This document shows positions 1 through 8,391 of a stretch of DNA of 64,000 nucleotides, piece by piece. Positions within the stretch are counted from its first letter, which is position 1, and every line of letters begins with the position of its first letter. Made by a program: the position numbers and the translations under genes. Origin of the DNA: Tetzosporium hominis (lineage in GTDB: Bacteria; Bacillota; Bacilli; Bacillales_A; Planococcaceae). The notes under the pieces were generated by a model that worked only from the letters and a program-made list of their open reading frames with translations, did no database searches and was not told the origin of the DNA. The DNA is taken from positions 1-64,000 of the forward strand of contig NZ_NOKQ01000220.1 of NCBI RefSeq assembly GCF_002265435.1, given 5' to 3'.

Positions 1-2
1 AG

Positions 3-350
3 GTCGCACGGGCATGCCTCCGTGAAGACGAGTTCATAAAGGACATCTATTACGGATTACAACATATGCGATTTGTACTGAAGTCGACTACATCTGGACA
101 AGCCTCTCGTCGTCTGAAAGAGTGGATCGACCGTTTCATGTTTCATCCCTGTGGGCCGCTGGCCAAGATTGCAAAAGCTGTGATAGTGCGTCAACGTGAG
201 ATGGAAAACACAATACTCTCGCCTCTCTCTAACGGGAAAATAGAAGGTACAAACAATAAGATCAAACTGATCAAACGAAGAGCTTTCGGGTATCGTAATC
301 TGAATAACTTCTTCACGAGGTTAAAACTTGAACTAGGAAGCTCAAAATAG
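3..350 (+). CDS. ISL3-family transposase, C-terminal part (cut by window edge)
   Basis: The frame is open from the first bases of the window, so the gene starts upstream. The visible 115 residues match the end of ISL3-type DDE transposases: a helical stretch, then the signature around NGKIEGTNNKIKLIKRR-FGYRNLNNF near the C-terminus, which carries the last acidic residue (Glu of the IEG motif) of the catalytic triad. Such enzymes cut and join DNA to move the insertion sequence. The bases just after the stop (about 351-375, ending ATGGTGATGAACC) could be the right terminal repeat, but the left end is outside the window so this cannot be checked. Whether the element is intact is unknown. Its closeness to the helicase fusion gene suggests a mobile or accessory junction. 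Confidence 0.85.
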   Translation, partial: VARACLREDEFIKDIYYGLQHMRFVLKSTTSGQASRRLKEWIDRFMFHPCGPLAKIAKAVIVRQREMENTILSPLSNGKIEGTNNKIKLIKRRAFGYRNLNNFFTRLKLELGSSK

Positions 351-457
351 CAACCACGAGTTATGGTGATGAACCATGTATTTCCTACATTCCCTTGCTA
401 ATCCTGTCAAATATTCATAAAATTAAGGAAAATGCAGGAACGATCGGGGATGAAGGA

Positions 458-2890
458 ATGAAGTTAAATGTAGAACAAAGGAGAATCGTGGAACTGGAGC
501 CGTCCGGGCAAATGCTCGTGAAGGGTGTGGCGGGATCAGGAAAGACGACGGTTGCGATTCGCCGTATCAATTTTCTGAAGACGCATTACTGTCATGAAGC
601 AGATGATCAGATTCTGCTCGTCACTTACAACAAAACGCTCTTAAACTATATCAAGTTTCAATATGAACGACTGGCGGATTCGCTAGATGAAGACTTCCAA
701 GAGTTTTTCGCGAACAATGCCAATGTGGTTATTTCAACAATCGACGGTCTGATGTACAAGGCTTTCCGTGATTATACGAAACGAAAACGTTTGAATCTCG
801 AGCTCGCTACTAAGCCACTAGAGCACCAAACGATTCTAGAAGCGATTCATGAAGTGGCAAAATCGTATCCGAACGTAAAGCTGTTGTCGCCAAAGAATAG
901 TAGCTTTCTGCTTGATGAAGTCGAGTGGATGGCGTCATGTCTAGTAGAAGATGTAGAAGCTTACCAGCAACTAGACCGGATCGGACGAGCTTCTGGGGAC
1001 AGTGGCACGCCTCAAAAACTGTTGAAAAACTCAGAGTTGCGGGAAGCTATCTATGAAGTGTCTCTCGTGTTCGGGCGAAAGATGGCAGAGAAGGGTTTTG
1101 TTACGTTCAAGCAGATGAATGTGCTGGCGCTCCGTCAAGTGCATGAAGTGAACTCGCATAAGTTCACGCATGTCATCATCGATGAAAGCCAGGACCTGAC
1201 TCGAGTGCAGTTGGAGTTTTTAAAAGCGCTCTATAAAGAGAAGCCGCATTCTTCGCTTCTGTTTGTAGCAGATAACACGCAGAGTATCTATACGCACTCG
1301 TGGCTCGGGAAAGGGCGTCCTTATACGACTATTGGTTATGACATGAGCGGGAAGGCACGCGCACTGAGTAAGAACTACCGTACAACAACCGAGATTTCGA
1401 CGGCAGCCTTCGACTTGATTGAAGCAGACGAGACGATTCGCTCGAATGTGGATTTTGTGAAGCCGGCACTGATTGACCGGCACGGGCATCCACCGATCTA
1501 CCGGTTCTTCACGAATCCAGTGAAGCAGCTCGAGTTCTTGGTGAATGAAATCAGTGAATTGCAGAACGACTATGATCTACGCGAAATCTGCCTCGTGGCA
1601 CGTAACAATCAGATACTTCAGGGACTATCAGTAGCGCTTGAACAAGCTGGTATTCCAACAGAGGTATTACAGGGGCAAGAACCAAACTTTGAATCGGACC
1701 GTGTGAAACTAGTGACGATGCATTCGATCAAAGGCTTAGAGTTCAAAGTAATCTTCCTCGTGGATTTGAATCAAGGCGTCATCCCGAATGACCGGTACAC
1801 AGATTTAGAAGATCAGAAAGCACTGGACTCTGACGAACGAAAACTGCTGTATGTCGGTATGACGCGAGCGAATGAACTGCTCTACATGTCTTCTGTAAAG
1901 AAACCGTCCAAGTTCATCAAGGAGATCCAGCGCACCCATCTTCGCATGAAAAAAGACTGTTCTTTGCATCCGTTTGAGTCGATGAGCATGACAGAGTACC
2001 AGTTTACAGATCAACTGAGTGATCTCCATTCGCGTGAAGAAGTGGTTCGTCAGTGGTTGCTGCGAGAATTGCATGACACATACCAGTATCCCTATGACCT
2101 GATGGAGCTCGAGTTCCCGGTGCAGAAGTTTTCACAGAAGGGCTACTGTGATATCGCAGTGATGGTCTATTCGCAAGGAGAGGCACGTCCAATGATCTTT
2201 GCGGAAGTGAAGCAGTTTGGAAGCGGGATTGAAGAAGGTTTGAAGCAGTTGAAGAGTTATTTAGAGGCGGACCCACGAGTTCATTACGGGATTGTGACGG
2301 ATGGTTTAGAAGTAAAGATTATCGACCGGAATGGTGAGGAAGTGCAGGACCTGCCGAAGTGCCGTCCGCAGTTCTTACCTGAGACAAAGAACTCAAAACG
2401 TTATATGAACCTGAAGAGTGGCAAGACGTATAGTTATGCGACTTCTTTAGATGATGAAGAAGAGATTGAAGTACGTGACGAGGAGATGGATGTCTATGTG
2501 CAGATCCATGAGAAGCACGCCGTCCCTCTCATCGGGAACGTGGCAGCAGGTCTTCCAACACTAGCGACAGAAGAATATGAGGCGAAGCTCGTGCTCCCGA
2601 AAGACTGGGTCTATTCAGTGAAAGATACATTCGCTTTAACAGTAACAGGGGACAGTATGATCAACGCTGGTATCGATAAGGGAGACGTGGTCATCGTCCA
2701 CCAACAGAACAGCGCGCAAGCCAATGACATCGTGATTGCTGTGATTGATGACGAGGCGACGATGAAGAAATATGTGCCAATGGGCAACAATGTCTTGCTG
2801 ATGCCTGAGAACAACGACTACGAACCAATCATGATGCGAAGCGAGGATGTGCGCATTAATGGGAAAGTGATTGGTGTCATGAAGAAATAG
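458..2890 (+). CDS. UvrD-like helicase / HsdR-N-type nuclease / LexA-like S24 fusion protein
   Basis: An 810-residue multidomain protein. Residues about 1-500 form a superfamily 1 helicase: Walker A GVAGSGKTT (23-31), DESQD (242-246), NYRTT (306-310), HSIKGLEF (from 422) and VGMTRA (near 470). Residues about 525-640 resemble the N-terminal nuclease domain of type I restriction R subunits (PD-(D/E)XK fold): Asp565 in GYCDIAV, Glu583 and Lys585 in FAEVK, and a QxxxY motif at 597-601. The last 120 residues look like the LexA/UmuD S24 autoprotease: Ala697-Gly698 cleavage site in VAAGLP, Ser733 in GDSM, Lys770 in EATMKK. All catalytic residues seem present. The ATG at 458 is chosen over a TTG at 395 because the TTG lacks an SD and 458 has GGGG 8 bases upstream. 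Known helicases of this class repair or process DNA; the joint function, perhaps damage-triggered or phage-triggered self-cleavage, is inference. No LexA box was seen upstream. Confidence 0.85.
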   Translation: MKLNVEQRRIVELEPSGQMLVKGVAGSGKTTVAIRRINFLKTHYCHEADDQILLVTYNKTLLNYIKFQYERLADSLDEDFQEFFANNANVVISTIDGLMYKAFRDYTKRKRLNLELATKPLEHQTILEAIHEVAKSYPNVKLLSPKNSSFLLDEVEWMASCLVEDVEAYQQLDRIGRASGDSGTPQKLLKNSELREAIYEVSLVFGRKMAEKGFVTFKQMNVLALRQVHEVNSHKFTHVIIDESQDLTRVQLEFLKALYKEKPHSSLLFVADNTQSIYTHSWLGKGRPYTTIGYDMSGKARALSKNYRTTTEISTAAFDLIEADETIRSNVDFVKPALIDRHGHPPIYRFFTNPVKQLEFLVNEISELQNDYDLREICLVARNNQILQGLSVALEQAGIPTEVLQGQEPNFESDRVKLVTMHSIKGLEFKVIFLVDLNQGVIPNDRYTDLEDQKALDSDERKLLYVGMTRANELLYMSSVKKPSKFIKEIQRTHLRMKKDCSLHPFESMSMTEYQFTDQLSDLHSREEVVRQWLLRELHDTYQYPYDLMELEFPVQKFSQKGYCDIAVMVYSQGEARPMIFAEVKQFGSGIEEGLKQLKSYLEADPRVHYGIVTDGLEVKIIDRNGEEVQDLPKCRPQFLPETKNSKRYMNLKSGKTYSYATSLDDEEEIEVRDEEMDVYVQIHEKHAVPLIGNVAAGLPTLATEEYEAKLVLPKDWVYSVKDTFALTVTGDSMINAGIDKGDVVIVHQQNSAQANDIVIAVIDDEATMKKYVPMGNNVLLMPENNDYEPIMMRSEDVRINGKVIGVMKK

Positions 2891-2962
2891 GAGCGAATGG
2901 TTTCCTCAGTGAAACCTTTTCCTCCCACCACCGTAGAACTTACTACAAGGGAGTGACGCGTA

Positions 2963-3202
2963 ATGAACAAAAAACTACTACAGATTCTGCTACCTGGAAT
3001 CGTGGCGATCGGCGTATCGATCGCTCTATACAATATAGGGAATGCTTATGAAATCTCGTGGATGCGTTTCTATTATGAACAAGAGGTTTCGACTGGAAAT
3101 GGATTTGAACTAGAGACAGGCGGCTCGATGATTCCGCTCTTGATTGGGATTGCAGCGGGGTTTGTGACGGAGCGGATTTTGAAAAAAAGAGTGGCTGCAT
3201 AA
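2963..3202 (+). CDS. small membrane protein, unknown function
   Basis: A 79-residue protein with two hydrophobic segments (about 5-25 and 57-72) and a polar middle, ending in KKR. The SD GGGAG lies 7 bases before the ATG. It follows the helicase-nuclease-S24 gene after 72 bases with no terminator between them, and a hairpin terminator follows it, so the two may share a transcript. I do not recognise the family; a link to the upstream gene is only suggested by position. Confidence 0.7.
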   Translation: MNKKLLQILLPGIVAIGVSIALYNIGNAYEISWMRFYYEQEVSTGNGFELETGGSMIPLLIGIAAGFVTERILKKRVAA

Positions 3203-3207
3203 AACAA

Positions 3208-3238
3208 TGACCATGGGATGGCCCCATGGTCACTTTTT
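3208..3238 (+). terminator. intrinsic terminator, probably bidirectional
   Basis: A 10-bp perfect stem TGACCATGGG/CCCATGGTCA followed by five T on the plus strand. It sits between convergent genes and overlaps the stop of the minus-strand gene. Confidence 0.8.
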
Positions 3239-3428
3239 ATAATTTAAAGATTTGTGCCATTGTATCGTCGCTTCCAGGTAAGAACATATATAAAGAAAAC
3301 CCAATTAGAATGGTACCGATCATCAGAACCGACAGCTTCCGAAATGGTGTTTTATAAGAGGATTGCATGATGCCGTAAAGTAAAAGGCCGATTCCGATAA
3401 AGAGGCCTAGAAAGTACCAAAATCCCAT
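3237..3428 (-). CDS. small two-segment membrane protein, unknown
   Basis: A 63-residue protein with two hydrophobic helices (about 2-20 and 32-50). An ATG at 3434 also exists in frame, but the SD AAGGAG lies only 3 bases before it and 9 before the ATG at 3428, so the inner start is preferred. No family recognised. Resembles in size and layout the other small membrane proteins at 15926 and 41899 on the minus strand. Confidence 0.6.
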   Translation of the reverse strand: MGFWYFLGLFIGIGLLLYGIMQSSYKTPFRKLSVLMIGTILIGFSLYMFLPGSDDTMAQIFKL

Positions 3429-3484
3429 AATCATTCACTCCTTCTCTAGACATAACGCCCAAGAATTGAAGGAGGTTGCATGGA

Positions 3485-3601
3485 TCAATCAAAAATGATA
3501 CGGATGAGTTGAGCGATGGCACGAGGTAGGGCAAGTACAATATCTACAAGGTTTACCCAAAGAGATTTCTTATCCTCTTTACGAATTGGTGAGTGTGACA
3601 C
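3485..3601 (-). CDS. 38-residue small protein, GTG start
   Basis: Reads MSHSPIRKEDKKSLWVNLVD then a hydrophobic/amphipathic tail with LALPRAIAQLIR. The SD GGAGG lies 7 bases before the GTG. A basic N-terminus followed by an amphipathic helix suggests membrane association. It is too short for family assignment; evidence is the good SD and the coherent composition only. Confidence 0.5.
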   Translation of the reverse strand: MSHSPIRKEDKKSLWVNLVDIVLALPRAIAQLIRIIFD

Positions 3602-3667
3602 AGTAGCACCTCCCATTTTCTTTCATTTTACCAAATACTGTACATAAAATCGACTGGAGGACAACTC

Positions 3668-4228
3668 ATGCCACAATGCACATGGCCAGGAACAAGCGAA
3701 ATGATGCAGGTCTATCACGACGAAGAATGGGGCAAGGTCTCAAAAGGAGACGACCGCTATCTGTTTGAGATGTTGTCGCTAGAGGGAGCACAAGCGGGGC
3801 TTTCTTGGCACACTATATTATCTAAAAGAGCCGCATACAAAGAAGCTTTTCGAGACTTTGATATTTCGACGTGTGCTCGCCTAACAGATGAGGAGCTAGA
3901 AGCGATTCGCACCGACTATGCTATCGTACGCAACAAGGCGAAAATCAAATCCGTGCGCACCAATGCGCAAGCGGTTGAGAAGATCCAAGAGGAGTTTGGC
4001 TCGTTCTCGGCTTTCATCTGGTCGTATGTGGACGACACACCTATCGTTCATATGCCGGAGCAGAACTCGGACATCCCGACTGAAAACGACTTATCTCGTC
4101 AGATGAGCAAAGACTTGAAGAAACGGGGCTTCACATTCGTGGGACCGGTCATTCTGTACACCTATATGCAGGCGATTGGGATGGTGGATGATCATCTGGT
4201 GGGATGTAAGGCGAAGACGAACGGATAG
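3668..4228 (+). CDS. tag: DNA-3-methyladenine glycosylase I
   Basis: Excises 3-methyladenine from alkylated DNA, the first step of base excision repair in the cytoplasm. The 186-residue length is normal for Tag. It shows the zinc-binding set Cys4, His17, His176 and Cys180, the conserved Glu39 in LSLEGAQAGLSW and the following Trp47, and the N-terminal start CTWPG typical of the family. SD GGAGG is 8 bases before the ATG. The next gene begins 9 bases after the stop, so the two are probably co-transcribed. Confidence 0.95.
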   Translation: MPQCTWPGTSEMMQVYHDEEWGKVSKGDDRYLFEMLSLEGAQAGLSWHTILSKRAAYKEAFRDFDISTCARLTDEELEAIRTDYAIVRNKAKIKSVRTNAQAVEKIQEEFGSFSAFIWSYVDDTPIVHMPEQNSDIPTENDLSRQMSKDLKKRGFTFVGPVILYTYMQAIGMVDDHLVGCKAKTNG

Positions 4229-4237
4229 GAGACTAAA

Positions 4238-4696
4238 ATGCCAATCATCGTATACGAAATTTATATCGAATCACCCATCGAAGTCTGTTTTGATCTTGCA
4301 AGAGATATTGGCGTTCATATGAAAACTACTAGTAAGACAAAGGAGCGAGCTATTGCGGGAAGAACTACAGGGCTTATAGAAAAAGGGGAGTTTGTGACCT
4401 GGGAAGCTGTGCATCTTGGAGTAAAGCAGAGATTGACCGCAAAAATAACCGAGATGGAGAGACCTTACTCCTTCACAGATAAAATGGTAAAAGGCGCGTT
4501 TCACTCATTTACACATACACACGAATTTCGTACAAGTGGCACGGGCACGTTGATGAAAGACACCTTTTCTTACAAATCTCCTTTGGGTATTCTCGGAGTA
4601 GTGGCGGACAAACTGTTTTTAGAAAGCTACATGTGGAATTTTATTGTGAATCGCGCTAACGAGTTGAAAAACATAGCGGAGTCTCAGAGGATGTAA
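4238..4696 (+). CDS. SRPBCC-family ligand-binding protein
   Basis: A 152-residue protein with the START/Bet v1-like (SRPBCC) pattern: an N-terminal strand followed by IESPIEVCFDLARDI, a central run of strands (FVTWEAVHLGVKQRLTAKITEM, split here by residues of ordinary type), and a long C-terminal helix. Members bind hydrophobic ligands, and several are annotated as cell-division inhibitor-like or polyketide cyclase-like. Ligand unknown. It lies directly after tag. Confidence 0.75.
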   Translation: MPIIVYEIYIESPIEVCFDLARDIGVHMKTTSKTKERAIAGRTTGLIEKGEFVTWEAVHLGVKQRLTAKITEMERPYSFTDKMVKGAFHSFTHTHEFRTSGTGTLMKDTFSYKSPLGILGVVADKLFLESYMWNFIVNRANELKNIAESQRM

Positions 4697-4783
4697 ACAC
4701 CTAAACGTAAAACCAATCCTCCTGAAACACTTGTAACTTTTTTACATGAAAAGTCGACTACTAGAGTAGACGGGGGTGTCCGA

Positions 4784-5890
4784 ATGAAAAAGATAGTTGT
4801 AGCACTGGTAAGCCTCTTACTTTTAGTAGGTTGTGGCACGGGAGATCAAACCGCATCTCAAAATCCACCAAAAGTGCAGGTGACGGAAGTGGAGTTTCCA
4901 CAACTAGAACAGACCGTAAGTGAAGATTTGCGCAATGAGCGCGTGAATCTCATAGAGGAAATGCCAGATGCCTCATTAGAGATCCAAGAAATCCAAGCTC
5001 ACGAAATTATGATTGTGCAGGAAACGATGGTTGAAGTGTGGGGAAGCTATGAAGAGATAGAGAAAGATTCCATCGTCTATTTCCAAAGCAATCCAGAAGA
5101 AGAAAAGCCGCTCGGATTTTACATTGGTCTGAAAGAACAGAATGAAAAATTCGAGGAGCTATTTGCGACTCTTCAGAAAAAGGTAGATGACGGAGAGATT
5201 TTAGCGAAGTATATTCATTTCTATCCCATCACTTATTCGCAATCAGAATTGAATGCATTTCAAGAAAAGATCTATACCGAATTGGAGCAGTCGGGCATTG
5301 GACGACAAAGAGGTACTTTTAGTTTAAGTATTAACCCGATTACTTCAACTGTTCATATTGACCACAATATGTTCACTGAAGAAGACCAGGAAAAAATCAA
5401 AGAGCTTTATCAAAAATGGCCAATAGAATTCATATTGACGGGACCTCTAGTTCCGGGTCCTGGTGAACCTGTTGTCATCTTACCTGATGAAGAGTTTACT
5501 ACTGAACCACGGACGGAAGGTGAAATATTGATGTTTGTGGGTGACGAGCAGATCCATACTCAAAACACGCATTATTACTTTACAGAAGCATCGAAACTGA
5601 AAGCAGGGATGCGTGTTCATATCGAAGTCAACGGTCCAGTTCTCGAATCCTTCCCAGCTCAGGGTGAAGCAGCGTTTGTAAACGTATATCCAAACTACAA
5701 GCCTGAAGGCGCGACATTGTCAGAGTTCGAAGTGAATGCAAAAGCTATCGAGCAATTGACGGAAGAGCAGAAACAGATGAATCCACTTCTGATTTCAACG
5801 GTTTACAGCGAAACGACCAATCAGTGGACGGTAGAGATGGAAGTAGGGGATGAGGGAGAACCTTTAGTGTTTGAAATCGAAGATAACTAA
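4784..5890 (+). CDS. predicted lipoprotein, unknown function
   Basis: 368 residues beginning with a lipoprotein signal peptide (MKKIVVALVSLLLLVGCG, lipobox LVGC, Cys17), so it should be lipid-anchored outside the cytoplasmic membrane. The rest is acidic, rich in Glu, with no enzyme motif I can name. The C-terminal 100 residues look like mixed beta strands (a region around GEILMFVGDEQIH, then VHIEVNGPVLESFPAQGEAAFV) that recalls small beta-barrel domains in secreted Bacillales proteins. SD GGGGGTG is 7 bases upstream; a strong terminator follows, so it is likely monocistronic. Confidence 0.75.
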   Translation: MKKIVVALVSLLLLVGCGTGDQTASQNPPKVQVTEVEFPQLEQTVSEDLRNERVNLIEEMPDASLEIQEIQAHEIMIVQETMVEVWGSYEEIEKDSIVYFQSNPEEEKPLGFYIGLKEQNEKFEELFATLQKKVDDGEILAKYIHFYPITYSQSELNAFQEKIYTELEQSGIGRQRGTFSLSINPITSTVHIDHNMFTEEDQEKIKELYQKWPIEFILTGPLVPGPGEPVVILPDEEFTTEPRTEGEILMFVGDEQIHTQNTHYYFTEASKLKAGMRVHIEVNGPVLESFPAQGEAAFVNVYPNYKPEGATLSEFEVNAKAIEQLTEEQKQMNPLLISTVYSETTNQWTVEMEVGDEGEPLVFEIEDN

Positions 5891-5925
5891 AATGCAGGGA
5901 TCCGATAACGGATTCCTGCATTTTT
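5891..5925 (+). terminator. intrinsic terminator after lipoprotein gene
   Basis: Stem AATGCAGGGATCC/GGATTCCTGCATT with a six-base loop, then T5. The A-rich flank on the other side lets it also work for minus-strand transcripts. Confidence 0.85.
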
Positions 5926-5930
5926 GACTT

Positions 5931-6017
5931 TCAATCCATAAAGTAATGGCGATATGAGAAAAAACACGTGCCGATTAAGAGTTCCGCTGCTAGTTGGTCT
6001 GTACATTGTGAGTTCAT
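5931..6017 (-). CDS. 28-residue small ORF with strong SD
   Basis: Starts with ATG preceded by TAGGAGG and a 6-base spacer, and encodes MNSQCTDQLAAELLIGTC then FFSYRHYFMD. The stop lies next to the shared terminator, which supports a real short transcript on this strand. Two Cys and a hydrophobic middle; no family recognised. A peptide this short could be chance, but the SD and terminator placement argue for it. Confidence 0.45.
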   Translation of the reverse strand: MNSQCTDQLAAELLIGTCFFSYRHYFMD

Positions 6018-6244
6018 GTGGCGCCTCCTAGCTATATAACGATTGAGACATGTTTAGGTAAACAGGTGCTTTTGAAATTTTTATTTTCGTTCTAACAATG
6101 CTAGGTGGCAGCATTCGACCTCTCTAAGTTTAAAAGAATCTACCGACTATGGATAGACTTGTAAAATTAACTGGCTGTGGGTATGGGGGCATAGTAAACT
6201 TTAGGGACTAAGTGATTTAGGGGACAAGGGGATGGGGTAAACAC
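6018..6244. other. gene-free interval
   Basis: No convincing coding frame, RNA or repeat seen. It must hold the promoter for the 28-residue ORF (minus) and for the methyltransferase remnant (plus). Confidence 0.5.
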
Positions 6245-7049
6245 ATGCAGGCAAAAGTAGAAGCATTTTGTGAGAAGTATCGGTTATTTAACGAGGATGA
6301 GATTCAAAAAGTACAATTAAGGCATCGCTTTCAGTTGGCGCAGTCTTTTGGTATTGAAGAAGGCATGACTGTACTCGAGATTGGCTGCGGGCAGGGAGAT
6401 ATGACGGTTGTTTTAGCGGATAAAGTAGGAGCTTCTGGACACGTCACGGCAATTGATATTGCTAGTGAGGATTACGGAGCACCGCTGACGCTTGGTCAGT
6501 CTCATCAGAAGATCAAGCAGACAGTACTTGGAGAGCGGATCTCGTTTCATTTGGACACAGACTTTCTGAGCTTTTGAGGACCAGCCGCACTACGATTGTA
6601 TCGTCTTCGCACATTCTAGCTGGTATTTTCATTCACCCGAAAGGTTAGCCGAGTATCTAAAAAAGATTCGAACAAAAACGTCTATGTTGTTCTTTGCCGA
6701 GTGGGATCTGGCTTTCACCGAGGTTTCCCAACGAGGGCATTTCTGTGCGGCTACGCTGCTCGCGCTACATTCAACAATTACTGAGAACGATGGCAACATC
6801 CAGCACTTGTTTAGTCGAGACACGATTCACCAGATGCTGGAAGATGCCGGATTCTCCATTGTGAGAGAAGAGACCGTACATTCTAGATACCTCCAAGACG
6901 GCCAGTGGGAGATTGGCTATGCGAAAAGCTTGCAAGACGCATTTTTAGAATCTTCAACACAATTTCAGATATTGGCAACTTCGCTGATCGATACAATGAA
7001 GCGGTCAGGCACAGATTCATTGGATACTTTTGTGTTGGTTGGAAAGTAA
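6245..7049 (+). pseudogene. SAM-dependent methyltransferase broken by a +1 frameshift
   Basis: The first frame (6245-6577) encodes a class I methyltransferase N-terminus with the SAM-binding motif VLEIGCGQGDMT and acidic VTAIDI. It stops right after LSF*. Reading on in the +1 frame gives FEDQPHYDCIVFAHSSWYF, a normal motif IV to V region, and continues through 7049 to a full C-terminus (ending DTFVLVGK). One extra T in the TTTT run at about 6574-6577 explains the break; removing it restores a single frame of roughly 267 residues. It is either a pseudogene or a sequencing error; the run is short so programmed frameshifting is less likely. Substrate unknown. Confidence 0.8.
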
Positions 7050-7192
7050 GGTTTTTATATAAACGAATTTACTAACGTCACTGTACCTTCTTCAAGATTA
7101 AATGATTCAAGTCTTCCTATTGGTCGCCTTCTTTAAATCACTAGCGCAAACAGATAGGGACGAGTATAGTGAAACTGAAATATACATAAATA

Positions 7193-7211
7193 ATTGTTTG
7201 TATTAAACAAT
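7193..7211. promoter_or_regulatory. inverted repeat upstream of propeller gene, candidate operator
   Basis: ATTGTTT-GTATT-AAACAAT, a perfect 7-bp inverted repeat 17 bases before the start codon at 7229. It does not match the Zur consensus. Regulator unknown. Confidence 0.4.
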
Positions 7212-7228
7212 AAATGAGGAGATAGTTC

Positions 7229-8281
7229 ATGTCTAAATTACTAATAAATTTTCCGGAAAATGTAATGATTTTAGATTCCACGGAGTTTGACGTAGTGAAT
7301 GAGTTCTCAATGCCTTTTAGCTATGTAACGAAACTGCCAAAAGAGGGTCTTCTTTTTAATGAACGAGACCAAGGTATTATTCATCAATTAATGCTAAATA
7401 GAGAATCTCTGGAGATCGAGACGCATAGTGAAGGAAGTCATCTTCCGTCTCATGTGATAGCAAACGCTGGACGGCTTGCCGTTTTTAACGATGGTGACGG
7501 ACGAATCACCGTTTTTACTTCTCCTAAAGCCAATCAACCGACAAAGTTACTTTTTCAAGTTCAAGTTCCGGCGCATCATGGAGTAGCGATTCCTCTACAA
7601 GATGGAACTATTCTCGTATCAACAAAAGAAGCGGGCTCAGAAGCTGCCCTTGGGGATCGATTCGTTCGTCTAGATGAAGTGGGCCAAGTGGTGAAGAAGT
7701 ATGAAGCAGCACCGGCTATCCATGGTGAGACAGTTGTAGAATACAATGGCAATCTATTTGCAGTCATGGGAGCAGAAGCCGCTTTAAATGTGTATGAAGA
7801 AGCTACGGATACAGTGAAGGTTTGTGCATTACCAGATGACACTACTCGCTCTGGCATGCTAGTTAGTGAAAATGGAAATCCATGGGTAATGGCTAATTAT
7901 TCGACCATAGCTGATCCGATGAGCAATATTGGTTTAATTCTATACAACATTGAAAATCATACTGTTTATTTCGTTGAAGTGCCATCCGACTATTATTTCT
8001 CATACCTTGTCCACCAATCCAAAGGGTACCTAATTGGCAAAGACGGGTATTTATACGAAGTGGATTTAGAGACTCAACAAGTTGGGCGTTCGCAACAGTT
8101 ATGGGATTCTTCTTCTCATGATGCGGATAATGAACCTCGAATAGCCATTGATGTATCAAACCAGCGATTGTTTATTACCAATCCATTTGCGAATGAGGTA
8201 CTGATGGTGTTACTAAAAGAATGGAGCGTATCAAAGGTCCTCAAATTAGAAGATTGCCCTAATGAAATCTATTATTTTTAA
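7229..8281 (+). CDS. beta-propeller-like protein resembling AztD
   Basis: 350 residues made of repeated strand-rich blades. The region PAHHGVAIPLQDGTILVS followed later by AIHGETVVEYNG recalls the His-containing blades of AztD-type periplasmic zinc chaperones. Unlike those, this protein has no signal peptide: the N-terminus MSKLLINFPENVM is not hydrophobic, which suggests a cytosolic location or a different job. SD GAGGAG is 9 bases before the ATG. Its neighbours give no metal-transport context. I am fairly sure of the fold and unsure of the function. Confidence 0.55.
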   Translation: MSKLLINFPENVMILDSTEFDVVNEFSMPFSYVTKLPKEGLLFNERDQGIIHQLMLNRESLEIETHSEGSHLPSHVIANAGRLAVFNDGDGRITVFTSPKANQPTKLLFQVQVPAHHGVAIPLQDGTILVSTKEAGSEAALGDRFVRLDEVGQVVKKYEAAPAIHGETVVEYNGNLFAVMGAEAALNVYEEATDTVKVCALPDDTTRSGMLVSENGNPWVMANYSTIADPMSNIGLILYNIENHTVYFVEVPSDYYFSYLVHQSKGYLIGKDGYLYEVDLETQQVGRSQQLWDSSSHDADNEPRIAIDVSNQRLFITNPFANEVLMVLLKEWSVSKVLKLEDCPNEIYYF

Positions 8282-8290
8282 CTTAAAACT

Positions 8291-8332
8291 AAAAAAAAAG
8301 CACCCAATCCAAAACCGGATCTGGGTGCTTTG
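8291..8332 (-). terminator. minus-strand terminator, duplicate of the metQ terminator
   Basis: Stem AGCACCCA..CC/GG..TGGGTGCT with nine T on the minus strand. Nearly identical to the hairpin at 9241-9274. It probably still ends plus-strand transcription of the propeller gene as well. Confidence 0.75.
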
Positions 8333-8337
8333 TCATT

Positions 8338-8391
8338 CTATTCAAATGCAGGGATGACCGTCTAGTTGTAGAAATGCTCCTAAGGAAGATT
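8338..8391 (-). pseudogene. remnant of a metQ 3' end
   Basis: On the minus strand this stretch reads like the last codons of metQ (VIPAF then one extra residue and a stop; the intact metQ ends AIPAF). About 50 bases are alignable with 9285-9330 and similarity stops near 8391. With the adjacent terminator it forms a degenerate direct copy of the metQ 3' end, placed on the far side of the toxin-antitoxin genes. Confidence 0.65.

Noticed and set aside
351-457. SOS box before the helicase-nuclease-S24 gene
   Set aside because: GAACCATGTATTT resembles half of a LexA box only; the second half does not match.
6565-6585. Programmed frameshift in the methyltransferase
   Set aside because: The T run is only four bases with no stimulatory SD or hairpin nearby; a mutation or error is simpler.
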